Origin: Rhodospirillales bacterium
GTDB taxonomy: Bacteria > Pseudomonadota > Alphaproteobacteria > Rhodospirillales > Defluviicoccaceae
Assembly (NCBI GenBank): GCA_016710335.1
Contig: JADJXQ010000021.1
Span: 1-6,613 of the forward strand
Direction: 5' to 3'
Length of the DNA stretch: 6,613 nucleotides
Part shown: in pieces, positions 6,597 to 6,613 of the stretch
Numbering within the stretch: position 1 is the stretch's first letter
Layout of the letters: every line of letters starts with the position of its first letter
Notes under the pieces: model-generated
The model's input: only the letters and a program-made list of their open reading frames with translations
The model's database searches: none
Told to the model about the DNA's origin: nothing
Translations under genes and position numbers: made by a program

Positions 6597-6613
6597 ATGA
6601 GCATCGTCGCGAA
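6597..6613 (+). CDS. First codons of a divergent gene, truncated by the window edge
   Basis: ATG followed by codons for Ser-Ile-Val-Ala is preceded by a good Shine-Dalgarno and by an intergenic region with gene-start character. Only five complete codons are visible, so the product cannot be identified. It is transcribed away from the asmA-family gene. Confidence 0.5.

Noticed and set aside
1..6613. Programmed ribosomal frameshifting or a decaying pseudogene cluster
   Set aside because: There are too many shifts, in too many unrelated genes, without slippery heptamers followed by structure at the shift points, and several fall in homopolymers. Sequence error explains all of them.

Overview
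This is high-G+C DNA whose genes look proteobacterial, most likely betaproteobacterial (a Rhodocyclales-type organism is my guess). That guess rests on protein resemblance and gene order read by eye, with no database search. The window is an ordinary housekeeping and envelope neighbourhood. I see no mobile element, CRISPR array, tRNA or rRNA.

The dominant property is technical. Every full-length gene is broken by several small insertions or deletions, so each protein must be read by hopping between frames. Several indels lie in homopolymer runs, and all six genes are affected in the same way. I read this as uncorrected sequencing or assembly error, not as real pseudogenes. CDS limits below span the whole inferred gene, so they do not translate as single open frames.

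Layout: positions 1-3489 carry a four-gene minus-strand block, in transcription order uppP (undecaprenyl-diphosphatase, 2684-3489), a Ycf46-like AAA ATPase (1220-2687), a YqiA-type alpha/beta-fold esterase (702-1216) and a class I SAM-dependent methyltransferase (1-666, running off the left edge). The genes overlap or nearly touch, which suggests one operon. Divergent to it, after a 53-base gap, is a plus-strand class III sirtuin (cobB-like, 3543-4267). Its 3' end overlaps by 11 bases the 3' end of a convergent minus-strand AsmA-family gene (4257-6446). A 150-base intergenic region (6447-6596) with two dyad symmetries separates asmA from the first codons of a divergent plus-strand gene at 6597.

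Functionally, UppP (lipid-carrier recycling) and the AsmA-family protein (envelope lipid homeostasis) are envelope genes, the sirtuin is a protein deacylase, and the ATPase, esterase and methyltransferase are families with poorly defined physiological roles. I found no convincing evidence of an undescribed multi-gene system. The points worth a second look are the intergenic dyads, the tight uppP-ATPase-yqiA-methyltransferase linkage and the predicted acyl specificity of the sirtuin.
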